Source of the DNA: an uncultured Alphaproteobacteria bacterium
GTDB lineage: Bacteria; Pseudomonadota; Alphaproteobacteria; Rhodobacterales; Rhodobacteraceae
DNA: 49,089 bases
Direction: 5' to 3'
NCBI GenBank assembly: GCA_902570265.1
Contig: CACFXF010000012.1
Coordinates: 1-49,089 of the forward strand
Made by a program: the position numbers and the translations under genes. This document shows positions 33,049 through 41,827 of this stretch, one piece after another. The notes beneath the pieces were generated by a model. That model was not told the DNA's origin, searched no databases, and saw nothing but the letters and a program-made list of their open reading frames with translations. Every line of letters starts with the position of its first letter. Position 1 is the stretch's first letter.

Positions 33049-33989
33049 GCCGCATTTCTCCAATCTAAAACCATTTTTAAACATTCAGCATTATTAAATG
33101 CGATATTGTAGGCTTTGTTTGCTTCTTTAGCAGAAGAAACATTACTTATTAGTCCATCAAATGATAATGAACCGTCTTCAATTAGCAATTTAGTAGTTGC
33201 AACATCTTCGGGTGTAAATTCTGCCGAGACTCTAAGTGAAACTTCTTTAAGAAAAGCTTGGGCAAACCCAAATCCTAATCTTTCTGGATAAAAGCCAGCC
33301 AAAACTACTTCTCCACCTTTTCTAACTCTTCCAATTAAACTGTCTAAGATTTCAGAGTCTCCGCTAACATCAAAAATGCAATCATAATCTGAACGTTCAT
33401 CATATTCAGGCAATACAACTTCATAATCTGTTGCTCCTGAATGGCGTAAAATATTTTTTTCCCAAACTATTGGAGGCTTTTCACCTGCCAGTATCACAAG
33501 CCTGGCTAGCAAACGACCTAGTACACCATGACCTACGATTACATCTGGCATTTTATTTCCAAAACCTGCAATTGCATGTCTTGCAGTAGCTGCAAGAGCA
33601 AATAAAGCACCATTACATCCCATAGTTGAATCAATTTTTATAAGCCTATTTGGAGCAGAAATAATCATTCGTGCTGCTCCTCCAAATAAACTTTTTACAG
33701 ATCCTGAATAACAATCAGCACCAGGCACAAAAACCATATCACCAATTTTAAGATTTGAATCCTTGGGAGCCTGTACCACTTCACCTGTTGATTCGTATCC
33801 AGGAACTAATGGATAACCCATACCAGGAAACTGTGGCATCTTACCGTTATAAAATAGTTTTTCAGTACCAGTAGAGATACCAGAGTAATTAATTTTTATA
33901 ACAACATCTTCTTTTGATGGGTTTTTTAAATCTACAGGTCGAATAGACAAGCTACCTGGCTCAGACATAACTACAGCTTTAGTAATCAA
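33045..33989 (-). CDS. bchC: Bacteriochlorophyllide a dehydrogenase
   Basis: Oxidises the C3 hydroxyethyl group to acetyl; medium-chain dehydrogenase fold. 314 residues. Start taken as TTG at 33989, since the family N-terminus (AVVMSEPGSLSIRPV) begins 4 residues later and no ATG precedes it; GAGG lies about 11 bases upstream. NAD-domain segments PDVIVGHGVLGRLLARLVILAG near 144-165 and SGISTGTEKLFYNGKMP near 34 are typical. First gene of the bchCXYZ-puf superoperon, downstream of tandem PpsR-type sites. Confidence 0.95.
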   Translation of the reverse strand: MITKAVVMSEPGSLSIRPVDLKNPSKEDVVIKINYSGISTGTEKLFYNGKMPQFPGMGYPLVPGYESTGEVVQAPKDSNLKIGDMVFVPGADCYSGSVKSLFGGAARMIISAPNRLIKIDSTMGCNGALFALAATARHAIAGFGNKMPDVIVGHGVLGRLLARLVILAGEKPPIVWEKNILRHSGATDYEVVLPEYDERSDYDCIFDVSGDSEILDSLIGRVRKGGEVVLAGFYPERLGFGFAQAFLKEVSLRVSAEFTPEDVATTKLLIEDGSLSFDGLISNVSSAKEANKAYNIAFNNAECLKMVLDWRNAA

Positions 33990-34036
33990 TTCAAAAATAC
34001 CTCACGTTAGGTTTTAGTTACATTTTGCAAAACTAG

Positions 34037-34054
34037 TGTAATTTTATACTGACA
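34037..34054. promoter_or_regulatory. PpsR/CrtJ-type operator 1 of bchC
   Basis: TGT-N12-ACA; it covers the -10 region of the bchC promoter and lies exactly 8 bp from operator 2 (34063-34080). Two palindromes 8 bp apart is the arrangement described for cooperative CrtJ binding at Rhodobacter bchC. Confidence 0.8.
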
Positions 34055-34068
34055 GTTTATAGTGTCAA
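34041..34068 (-). promoter_or_regulatory. Sigma-70-like promoter of bchCXYZ-puf
   Basis: On the minus strand, TTGACA at 34063-34068, 16-base spacer, TAAAAT at 34041-34046 (5 of 6). Both boxes lie within the two PpsR-type sites, so repression by occlusion is expected. Confidence 0.7.
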
Positions 34069-34080
34069 CTAAAATTTACA
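34063..34080. promoter_or_regulatory. PpsR/CrtJ-type operator 2 of bchC
   Basis: TGTCA to TTTACA, TGT-N12-ACA. Its first six bases are the complement of the bchC -35 box. The 18-mer and flanks equal those of the bchF-proximal operator at 16995. Confidence 0.8.
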
Positions 34081-34093
34081 CTTTAAACATAAA

Positions 34094-35191
34094 TTATTTA
34101 TTTTTTTTTGCTAATATGACCGAAGTAACAAAATCATTGGTACCTTGAAGAAATTTTAATTGCATAAATCCACTTTTTTTTAGCACTTTAAAATGTTCGT
34201 TTTTACTTCTTGGCTTTCCAGAGGTCATTGCTAGTGTGTAAAAACCAAAATAAGCATCCCCTGAACGTGTGGGTTTTTCATTTCCTGCCATTGGCTCTGA
34301 TATTATTAAATGCCCACCCGGAGATAGTGCATCATAAATTTTTTTAATTAATAATTCTACATTCGTGTCATTGTGATCATAAAGTACTCGATTTAAAAAA
34401 ATTATGTCATTGCCATCTGGTAATTTATCCTCAATAAAATTACCTGGAATTAGTTTAATTTTAGATTTATCACCTAAATGACTAATTTTAGATTTAGCTG
34501 TTTCTATAACACTAGGAAGGTCGAATACATTCAAAATTAAATTAGGATAACGTCTTCTAACCTCTAAAATAAATGTACCATTACCTCCACCTAGATCTAA
34601 AAGGCTTTTAAAAGGATTTAAATTTACTAGATTTAGGGTTTCTTCTGCAACTATATGCTGAGAAATACCCATTAATTCAGAATAAGTTTTAGCTTCCTCT
34701 TTGGTAATTTTTTTGCTTGATGGTACGTAGGTCCAGAAATTTCTAAGTTCAGTATTAAAGTTTTTATTCAAGAGTTTTACAGGATCTATTAGATCACGAT
34801 AAAAAATTTTATGATGTAATATCATTTTATCTAACCCTGAAACTCCTTTGATAGCAGCTCCAATTCTTGTAAGTCTATAAGTAGAATCTTTATTTTTTTT
34901 TAATAATCCAACCGACGCTGCAGCATTACATAATAAAATACACTTATCATATGGCAAACCAGTAAACCTTGATATATCTTCTATTTTCTTCTTTCCAGTA
35001 ATTAAAAAATCTATTAACCCCAATTCAATTATAGCTAAAAGCACTTGTGAATATACAAATCCTGCTACAAGGTCATAGATTATTTTTCCATCATTAAATG
35101 CCAATCTCCTAATAATAGGAATTTTCTTAATTAATGAATGGAAAGATGGTTTTGCTACTAGATTATTCATCCAACTGGTGAATATTTCCAT
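34094..35191 (-). CDS. crtF: Hydroxyneurosporene O-methyltransferase
   Basis: Methylates the C1 hydroxyl of (demethyl)spheroidene precursors with SAM. 365 residues; small N-terminal dimerisation domain and a class-I methyltransferase domain with SLLDLGGGNGTFILEVRRRYP near 199-219, FDLPSVIETAK near 224 and ISEPMAGNEKPTRSGDAYFGFYTLAMTSGKPRS near 291-323. Downstream of crtE, separated by 17 bases, and upstream of the bchC promoter, the classic crtEF-bchC arrangement. Confidence 0.94.
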   Translation of the reverse strand: MEIFTSWMNNLVAKPSFHSLIKKIPIIRRLAFNDGKIIYDLVAGFVYSQVLLAIIELGLIDFLITGKKKIEDISRFTGLPYDKCILLCNAAASVGLLKKNKDSTYRLTRIGAAIKGVSGLDKMILHHKIFYRDLIDPVKLLNKNFNTELRNFWTYVPSSKKITKEEAKTYSELMGISQHIVAEETLNLVNLNPFKSLLDLGGGNGTFILEVRRRYPNLILNVFDLPSVIETAKSKISHLGDKSKIKLIPGNFIEDKLPDGNDIIFLNRVLYDHNDTNVELLIKKIYDALSPGGHLIISEPMAGNEKPTRSGDAYFGFYTLAMTSGKPRSKNEHFKVLKKSGFMQLKFLQGTNDFVTSVILAKKNK

Positions 35192-35208
35192 AAATAATCT
35201 CAGGATTC

Positions 35209-36090
35209 TTAAAGAACTCTGTCAGCAGCAAAAGAAGGCATTAGCTGTTTAGCTTGTTTTCTTACAATATCGCATAATCTTGCCTCACCTGGACAAGCTG
35301 GAATTGAGGCAATTGCACCGCTCAGTATGTCTTGCAATCGATTAATTGCTCCGTCAACACCAAATTCATTAACAGCACTAGGCCGAGAATTTTTTGCATC
35401 TTGGCCAGTTGGTTTTCCAACATTTTTTTCAGAGCTGGTAACATCTTTTAAATCATCAGCAACTTGAAATGCTTCACCTATTCTAGCTCCAAGTTCTACC
35501 CATGGTTCTGGATCTTCCCCTGCCGAAACTGCTCCCATACAAGTTGCAGCTACGAATAAAGAACCTGTTTTTAATTGATGATAGGCACTTAAATTAATTT
35601 CATTTTCACTTTCCCAACCCTGACCTGAACATATTCCAAAAGGAACACCAGAAGATTTTGATAATATTTTAATTAACTGAACTAATCTTTCTGGTTTTTT
35701 TTCACAACCCTTAGCTAAATTTTCAAAGGCTAGAATAATCAATGAATCTCCCGCTAAAACAGCAACAGTCTCACCAAAAGCTCTATGAACGGTTGGTTTA
35801 CCTCTCCTAAGTTCAGAATTATCAAAACATGGTAGGTCATCGTGAACCAAACTAGCACAATGAATTAGTTCCAAAGCTACCGCAGAAGAATCGGCAATAC
35901 CATAGTCATCTTCACCACAGGCTTCTGCAACTGATAAACAAAGTGTAGGTCTTACTCTCGCCCCACCCGGGAAAACTGCATAGTCAACCGAAGCCGCTAA
36001 CTTAGGTGGAGCTGGTGTTTGTTTAGCATCTTTAAGTGTTTTTGAAAGTGCTAAATTTAATCTTTCGTGAATATTTCTTATATTTCTCAT
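35209..36090 (-). CDS. crtE: Geranylgeranyl diphosphate synthase
   Basis: Makes GGPP for carotenoids and the bacteriochlorophyll tail. From ATG 36090 (5 bases after AGGAG; a GTG two codons earlier is not needed) 293 residues. First Asp-rich motif DDLPCFD near 90-96 and second DDLKD near 217-221, plus PGGARVRPTL near 44-53. Opens the crtEF operon from the intergenic region shared with crtD. Confidence 0.95.
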   Translation of the reverse strand: MRNIRNIHERLNLALSKTLKDAKQTPAPPKLAASVDYAVFPGGARVRPTLCLSVAEACGEDDYGIADSSAVALELIHCASLVHDDLPCFDNSELRRGKPTVHRAFGETVAVLAGDSLIILAFENLAKGCEKKPERLVQLIKILSKSSGVPFGICSGQGWESENEINLSAYHQLKTGSLFVAATCMGAVSAGEDPEPWVELGARIGEAFQVADDLKDVTSSEKNVGKPTGQDAKNSRPSAVNEFGVDGAINRLQDILSGAIASIPACPGEARLCDIVRKQAKQLMPSFAADRVL

Positions 36091-36130
36091 AATCACTCCT
36101 GATCAGAGGCATAACATAAATAAAAATTAA

Positions 36131-36148
36131 TGTCTATTTTTTTTGACA
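36131..36148. promoter_or_regulatory. PpsR/CrtJ-type operator between crtE and crtD
   Basis: TGTCT-N8-TGACA, TGT-N12-ACA with a T-rich centre, in the 76-bp space between the divergent crtE and crtD start codons, so one site can serve both promoters. I see no convincing -10 for either side. Confidence 0.7.
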
Positions 36149-36166
36149 ACAATATGTAATTATTTA

Positions 36167-37693
36167 ATGACATTACTTAAAGATTGCAAATTAATTTTGA
36201 AAAATAAAAAAGTTATAATTATTGGGGCTGGTATTGCTGGATTGACAGCAGCTATGAAACTTTCCACGTCAGGTGTAAATGTTGAAGTTTATGAGCAACA
36301 CGAAAAGCCAGGTGGAAAAATTAGGTATTTCAAAAGCAAAGCAGGACCTATTGATGCAGGCCCAACTGTTTTAACTATGCATAAAGTTTTTGAAGATTTA
36401 TTTAACTCTTGTGGCCATAATATCAATGAAAATTTAGATTTCATTAAAGAAGAAATAATTGCAAGGCATTGGTGGAGGGATGGGAGCACACTAGACTTAT
36501 ATTCTTCTTTTGAAAAAAATTTTGAAGAAATAAAAAAATTTGCAGGCCATAAATCTGCTTTAGAATTTGAAAAATTCAATAAGTTTTCTGAAAGTCTTTT
36601 TGATTTCTTTAAAGACCCAATAATAATGAGTCCAAAACCTAAAATATTTCCATTATTTTTAAATAGTTTTGTTTATTTGAAACTTTTAAAAGAATTATTA
36701 ATCAAAAATAAAAATTTATATAATTATCTTAACGAAAGTTTTTCAGATTATCGTTTAAAACAACTATTTTCTAGATATTCCACTTATGTTGGTGGTTCAC
36801 CATTTATGTCGCCTAGTATTCTTTCTCTAATTTGGAATGTGGAATGTCGAGGAGTATGGAGGGTAAAGGGTGGCATGTATAATCTTGCTAAAGAAATTGA
36901 AGCCATAGCAAAAAAATCTAATGCACAATTTTTTTACAAAAGCAAAGTAAAAAAAATCTTAATGAAAAATAATAAAATTGAAGGAATAGAATTAGATAAT
37001 AGCAGAGTTATTCATTCCAATACAGTAATATTTAATGGAGATCCAAAGGCACTTTTAGATGGACTTGTAGGAAAAGATGTGAAAAAGGCCGTATCAACTA
37101 AAAATGTTCAGAAGAGATCTCTATCAGCATATGTTTGGAGTTTTTCAGCCAAAACAAAGGGATTAAAACTTCGTCACCATAATGTTTTATTTAATAAAAA
37201 TTATAAAAATGAATTTGAAGATATCAAAAAAGGTGAAATTCCAAAAGACCCAACACTTTATATTTGTGCACAAGGAAACAATAATGATCCTTATCCTAAG
37301 GAAAACGTTTTGGGACGTTTTGAAATAATAATTAATGGATCCCCTATATCATTAAATAAGACTTATAACAAACAAAAGGAATATACCAAATGCAAGGAAA
37401 TAACATTTTCTATTCTGGAGTCAATGGGTTTAAAAATAGATTTAAAACCATCAGAAGAAATGCTTACTACACCCAAAGAATTCGACCTAATGTTTCCTGG
37501 CTCTCAAGGTTCTCTCTATGGCAGAACACCTCACGGAATAACATCAACTTTCATGAGACCCATGAACAGAAACAAAATACAGGGTTTACTTCTAGTGGGA
37601 GGAGGAACGCACCCAGGAGCAGGAGTACCAATGGCATGCCTGTCAGGAAGGCACGCAGCAGAAATGATATTGAAAGACCTAAGTTTGATATAG
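36167..37693 (+). CDS. crtD: Carotenoid C3,4-desaturase (methoxyneurosporene dehydrogenase)
   Basis: FAD-dependent desaturase that makes the 3,4 double bond. Start at ATG 36167 gives 508 residues (the frame is open from a TTG at 36143, which lies in the operator). FAD motif VIIIGAGIAGLTAAMKLS at about residue 16-33, EQHEKPGGKIRYF, DAGPTVLTMHKVF near 66-78, and C-terminal LLLVGGGTHPGAGVPMACLSGRHAAEMI typical of CrtI/CrtD. The HWWRDGSTLDLY segment and position before crtC make CrtD the best call. Overlaps crtC. Confidence 0.93.
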   Translation: MTLLKDCKLILKNKKVIIIGAGIAGLTAAMKLSTSGVNVEVYEQHEKPGGKIRYFKSKAGPIDAGPTVLTMHKVFEDLFNSCGHNINENLDFIKEEIIARHWWRDGSTLDLYSSFEKNFEEIKKFAGHKSALEFEKFNKFSESLFDFFKDPIIMSPKPKIFPLFLNSFVYLKLLKELLIKNKNLYNYLNESFSDYRLKQLFSRYSTYVGGSPFMSPSILSLIWNVECRGVWRVKGGMYNLAKEIEAIAKKSNAQFFYKSKVKKILMKNNKIEGIELDNSRVIHSNTVIFNGDPKALLDGLVGKDVKKAVSTKNVQKRSLSAYVWSFSAKTKGLKLRHHNVLFNKNYKNEFEDIKKGEIPKDPTLYICAQGNNNDPYPKENVLGRFEIIINGSPISLNKTYNKQKEYTKCKEITFSILESMGLKIDLKPSEEMLTTPKEFDLMFPGSQGSLYGRTPHGITSTFMRPMNRNKIQGLLLVGGGTHPGAGVPMACLSGRHAAEMILKDLSLI

Positions 37694-38595
37694 AAGTAAA
37701 ACCTAATGGATATGCCTGGTGGTATGTAGATGGAATTTCAAATGATGGTAATAAAGCAATATCAATAATCGGTTTTATTGGCTCTGTATTTTCACCTTGG
37801 TATTATTGGTCAGGAAGAAAAAATCCCTCAAACCATGTTTGTATAAATGTAGCCATGTACGGGAAGGGCTGGAGATGGACAATGACAGAAAGAGGTGAAA
37901 AACAACTCCAAAGAGACAAGGATATACTTAAAGTTGGACCAAGTTTTTTTCATTGGAAAAAAGACCACCTAGTAATTAATTTTAAAGAATATTCTATTCC
38001 GCATTTTGACTGTGTAAAAGGAACAGTTAAAATTTTTCCTGAATTTATTTCTGATATAGAATGTAATTTATTGGATAACAATAGTCATATTTGGCGACCA
38101 TTTGCTCCATTATCAAAAATTCAAGTAGATATAAATAAACCAGGATGGCAATGGGAAGGCCACGGATATTTTGATGCAAATTTTGGTTCAAGTGCATTAG
38201 AACAAGATTTCTCATATTGGACATGGGGTCGATTTCCAACAAAAGAAGGAAGTTATACTTTTTATGATGCTACCCCAAGAAGAGAAAAAAATGTAAATAT
38301 TGCTTTATTATTTAAAAAAAACGGGAAAGTAGAAAAAGTCCTAAATCCCCCAAAAGTAACTAAATTATCAAGATCTTTATGGCTTGTTAAGAGAGAAACA
38401 AGATCAGATGAACACTTCAAACCAAAACAAATTAAACATATGCTTGATACTCCTTTTTATACAAGATCAGGAGTAGAAACTTCAATTTTGGGAGAAAAAA
38501 GTATTGGAGTTCATGAAGCTTTGGATCTTAATAGATTTTCAAATCCGATTTTGAAACCAATGCTAGCTGTAAAAGTACCTAGATTTAATAGATAA
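37636..38595 (+). CDS. crtC: Hydroxyneurosporene synthase (carotenoid 1,2-hydratase)
   Basis: Adds water to the C1,2 double bond of neurosporene or its derivatives. The frame is open far upstream inside crtD; the ATG at 37636 is the last one before the conserved part (FDIEVKPNGYAWWYVDGISNDG) and gives 319 residues, overlapping crtD by 58 bases, with AGGAG 10 bases before it. IGFIGSVFSPWYYW, INVAMYGKGWRWTMTERG, GHGYFDANFGSSALEQDFSYWTWGR and the C-terminal ETSILGEKSIGVHEALDLNRF are family signatures. It probably depends on crtD translation. Confidence 0.92.
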   Translation: MPVRKARSRNDIERPKFDIEVKPNGYAWWYVDGISNDGNKAISIIGFIGSVFSPWYYWSGRKNPSNHVCINVAMYGKGWRWTMTERGEKQLQRDKDILKVGPSFFHWKKDHLVINFKEYSIPHFDCVKGTVKIFPEFISDIECNLLDNNSHIWRPFAPLSKIQVDINKPGWQWEGHGYFDANFGSSALEQDFSYWTWGRFPTKEGSYTFYDATPRREKNVNIALLFKKNGKVEKVLNPPKVTKLSRSLWLVKRETRSDEHFKPKQIKHMLDTPFYTRSGVETSILGEKSIGVHEALDLNRFSNPILKPMLAVKVPRFNR

Positions 38596-38608
38596 ACAAT
38601 TTTAATTT

Positions 38609-39061
38609 TTAATCGTTAAGTTGCATGATACGAAAATTTAAAGCTGCAGCAAAACTTACCCAAATAAAATAAGGTAATATTAAAATTGCTGATAGTGTAT
38701 CTTCGGACCAATAAGTTAAAACCATCAATAGAACAGATATCCAAAGTCCAACCATAAATCGCATTGCCAATTTTATATTATTTAATCCAAAAAAAATAGG
38801 TGTCCAAATCGTATTCAATGAAATTTGTAAAGCCCATAATGCAACTAAATAATTTTTTGAACCTGGAAGAGCTGAAATCCTCATTCCTACATACGCTATT
38901 ATTATATAAAGAATAGACCAGGCTATTGGGAATAACCAGTTTGGTGGATTCCAAAAAGGTTTTTTTAATTTTTTATACCAGTCATTTGGTGGGAAAAGTG
39001 CTCCTGTAGAAGCAGCTACGCAACAAGTTAAAAAAAAGAGAGTAAATGCAATCCAATCCAT
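38609..39061 (-). CDS. tspO: TspO/MBR-family tryptophan-rich sensory protein
   Basis: 150 residues with five membrane helices, many Trp, and the family segments KKPFWNPPNWLFPIAWSILYIIIAYVG near 33-59 and ALWALQISLNTIWTPIFFGL near 74-93. In Rhodobacter TspO (CrtK) binds porphyrins and damps photosynthesis-gene expression with oxygen. It follows crtB on the same strand, in the usual crtIB-tspO order, and converges with crtC. Confidence 0.93.
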   Translation of the reverse strand: MDWIAFTLFFLTCCVAASTGALFPPNDWYKKLKKPFWNPPNWLFPIAWSILYIIIAYVGMRISALPGSKNYLVALWALQISLNTIWTPIFFGLNNIKLAMRFMVGLWISVLLMVLTYWSEDTLSAILILPYFIWVSFAAALNFRIMQLND

Positions 39062-39090
39062 AAAATTATTTTCTTTAAAAATAAAACAAT

Positions 39091-40116
39091 TTATATTCCA
39101 GCAAGTGCTCTATCTTTTTGCTCTAAATCAAATAGTAAATTAATAAATTTACTTGACCTTTGTTTAAATGACTTTTTGCTTTCTTTAGGTGTTTTAACAG
39201 AATTTACTAAAAAATTAACTTCAGGTAATGCAGCAGCATGAATTGTAGATGGAATTGGCATTACTGTTGTTAGTGCAGAATCACCTATAGATGATATAAG
39301 CATTAGAAATTTTTCAAAAGTAGTTGTATAGGCCCTTCTACTAACACTATCATAATTTGCAGCAGCTATATGTTTACCTATTTTAGAATAAATTTTACCA
39401 GCTGAAAAAATACCTGGTCTACATTCCTTAGGAAGAGAAAAATAACCAGCACCAGCTCGTTTATAAAAATAGTCAGCTTTATTCAAAAGTTGTTTTACTA
39501 AAATACTCACCTCAGGAAAATTTTCTGGATTTTTAAGAAAAGCATCAACAGCTATACCATTTCGTTTCATCCAATCTGTTGGAATATAAATTCTATTATT
39601 TCTAGCATCTTCACCAATATCTCTAGCAATATTTGTAAGCTGCATTGCTATTCCTAAATCACAAGCTCTTGCTAGTGCATCTCCATCTCTTACATTCATT
39701 AGAATACACATCATTACTCCCACTGAAGAAGCTACCCTGGCACAATAACTATATAATTCAGACAAATTTTTAAACCTTCTCCCATCCTGGTCCCATTTAA
39801 GCCCTTCAATTAAAGCTAATGGTAATTCTTTTGGAAGTTCATAGCTTTTTACTAATGCTGCAAAAGCTCTATCGGTACTACAATTTCTTGGTTTAGCATT
39901 ATAAACTAAATCCAACCGGTTTCTTAAATCCTGTATAGGGTTTTTGAGTTTTGATTCCTGATCTACTACATCATCTGCAATTCTACAAAATGCATAAAGT
40001 ACTATGGCTGGATCACGAACATATTTTGGTAATAATTTTGAAGCAGCATAAAAGGAATGTGACCCCTCTTTAATAAGTAGTTTGCATTCTTTTAAATCAT
40101 TACTATCAATTTTCAT
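39091..40116 (-). CDS. crtB: Phytoene synthase
   Basis: Head-to-head condensation of two GGPP to phytoene. 341 residues. Substrate-binding Asp motifs FCRIADDVVD near 43-52 and LTNIARDIGEDARNNRIYIP near 155-174 are complete, with SHSFYAASKLLP near 19. Begins 6 bases after crtI stops. Confidence 0.96.
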   Translation of the reverse strand: MKIDSNDLKECKLLIKEGSHSFYAASKLLPKYVRDPAIVLYAFCRIADDVVDQESKLKNPIQDLRNRLDLVYNAKPRNCSTDRAFAALVKSYELPKELPLALIEGLKWDQDGRRFKNLSELYSYCARVASSVGVMMCILMNVRDGDALARACDLGIAMQLTNIARDIGEDARNNRIYIPTDWMKRNGIAVDAFLKNPENFPEVSILVKQLLNKADYFYKRAGAGYFSLPKECRPGIFSAGKIYSKIGKHIAAANYDSVSRRAYTTTFEKFLMLISSIGDSALTTVMPIPSTIHAAALPEVNFLVNSVKTPKESKKSFKQRSSKFINLLFDLEQKDRALAGI

Positions 40117-40122
40117 TTGAAA

Positions 40123-41724
40123 TCACCCTACATCAATTTTTTCATGAAGTTTTTTATTTTGATTTTGATTTAATTTTCCATCCTGAATCTGTTTTGCAAT
40201 AATTTCTGCGGATGCTATTACCCCAGGAACCCCTGGGCCTGGATGCGTGCCTGCTCCAACTAAATAAAGACCATCAACTTCTTCAGATATATTATGAGGC
40301 CTAAACCATGCACTTTGAAACATTCTGGGTTCAATTGAAAATCCAGTACCCATTGGGCTTAAATAATTTTTACCAAATTCATTTGGGGTCATTATGTAGC
40401 TTTCTACAATTTTCTTCTGAAACCCTGGAAGTAATCTGCTATCTAAAAATTTTGCTACCTTTTTTAGATATTTTTCCTTTTCATCTTCCCAATTTATAGA
40501 ATTAGAATGACCTAAATGAGGCACACAAGATAAGACATAAAAAGTATCACAATTATCAGGGGCACATGTGGGGTCTGTTACTGAAGGTCGGTGAACATAA
40601 AGACTCATATCTTCTGACAAAACACCATTTATAAATATATCTTTCACATGACCTGCGTATCTTGGGCCATGTAAAATTGTGTGATGCCCAACATCTGACC
40701 ACATATTTTTTGTATTTTTGGTACCAAAATGCCAGACAAATAAACCCATGGACCATTTTTTGTTTTTTAATTTTTTTTCAGTCCATCTTTTTTTAATTTT
40801 TTTCTTTAGTAATTCATTATAAGTATAAGCTGGATCAGAATTAGAAATTACAATGTCTGCTTTAACATTTCTATTATCCTTCAATTTAACGCCAGTGACT
40901 TTATTATCCACATATGTTATTTCTTTTACTTCGGAATTTAAATAAATTTCTCCACCCTGTTCTAAAATTATCTTACCCATTGCTTTTGCAATTGCGCTAA
41001 AGCCTCCAATTGCACAGTGTACTCCAAAAACTTTCTCAATATGACTTACTAACCCCCACATAGATGTTACATTAAATGGATCTCCACCAACAAATAGAGG
41101 GTGAAAACTTAGAGCAAATCTAAGTCTCGAGTCTTTGACTCTTGCAGCAGCCATTTGATAAACTGATCTATCTGCTCTTAATAAACCAAACAAGGGCAGG
41201 ACTTTTAGCGTATCCCATAGTTTATGCATGGATACTCTACCAATGCTTTTGTCTTCAGAAAAGGCTATATCATAACGGATTTTTGATTCTCTCATAAATT
41301 TTTCGTAACCAGCTAAATCACTCGGAGAAAATTCCTTTACTTGCTTTTTCATTTGGTAAGTATCATTTGAAGCTGAAAATTCTGAATTATCTGGAAATTT
41401 AATTTTATAGAATGGATCTAGTGATTTAAGTTCTACGTCCTTATCAAAGTCACGACCACAATAATTCCAAAGAGATCTGAACATATTAGGCAAAGTTACT
41501 ATAGTTGGACCTAAGTCAAATCTGTAACCTTTTAAATTTATTGAAGAACCTCTACCACCAAGGCTATTCATTTTATCAAAAACAACGACTTTGTATCCTT
41601 TTGCTCCTAATCGCATTGCTGCTGCTAAACCACCAAACCCAGCGCCTATAATTATAGCTGTTTTTGATACATTTTCAGAAGAGTTAGGTAAGTCAAATTC
41701 AGTATTGTCAGATCTTTTTAACAT
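40123..41724 (-). CDS. crtI: Phytoene desaturase
   Basis: FAD enzyme that desaturates phytoene to neurosporene or lycopene. 533 residues. Dinucleotide motif IIGAGFGGLAAAMRLGAKGY near 26-45, VFDKMNSLGGRGS, DLGPTIVTLPNMFRSLW near 72-88, and C-terminal LYLVGAGTHPGPGVPGVIASAEI near 490-513, all CrtI type. First gene of crtI-crtB-tspO; a PpsR-type site lies 16 bases before its ATG. Confidence 0.96.
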   Translation of the reverse strand: MLKRSDNTEFDLPNSSENVSKTAIIIGAGFGGLAAAMRLGAKGYKVVVFDKMNSLGGRGSSINLKGYRFDLGPTIVTLPNMFRSLWNYCGRDFDKDVELKSLDPFYKIKFPDNSEFSASNDTYQMKKQVKEFSPSDLAGYEKFMRESKIRYDIAFSEDKSIGRVSMHKLWDTLKVLPLFGLLRADRSVYQMAAARVKDSRLRFALSFHPLFVGGDPFNVTSMWGLVSHIEKVFGVHCAIGGFSAIAKAMGKIILEQGGEIYLNSEVKEITYVDNKVTGVKLKDNRNVKADIVISNSDPAYTYNELLKKKIKKRWTEKKLKNKKWSMGLFVWHFGTKNTKNMWSDVGHHTILHGPRYAGHVKDIFINGVLSEDMSLYVHRPSVTDPTCAPDNCDTFYVLSCVPHLGHSNSINWEDEKEKYLKKVAKFLDSRLLPGFQKKIVESYIMTPNEFGKNYLSPMGTGFSIEPRMFQSAWFRPHNISEEVDGLYLVGAGTHPGPGVPGVIASAEIIAKQIQDGKLNQNQNKKLHEKIDVG

Positions 41725-41739
41725 ATTATAAACTTATCA

Positions 41740-41757
41740 TGTCAGAAAAATTTGACA
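41740..41757. promoter_or_regulatory. PpsR/CrtJ-type operator between crtI and crtA
   Basis: Perfect TGTCA-N8-TGACA palindrome in the 103-bp space between crtI (minus) and crtA (plus); the right arm contains TTGACA in the crtA direction. A TATAAT is present on the minus strand immediately before the crtI ATG, but its distance is odd for a normal promoter. Confidence 0.75.
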
Positions 41758-41827
41758 ACATATTAAATGAATGCTTCTTTGTTATCTAAAGTATGAAAAA
41801 TAAAAAATTTAAATTGGTCAAAAATCT

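Noticed and set aside
37390-37635. Longer CrtC from 37390
   Set aside because: This part is the crtD sequence read in another frame and is low in carotenoid-hydratase features.
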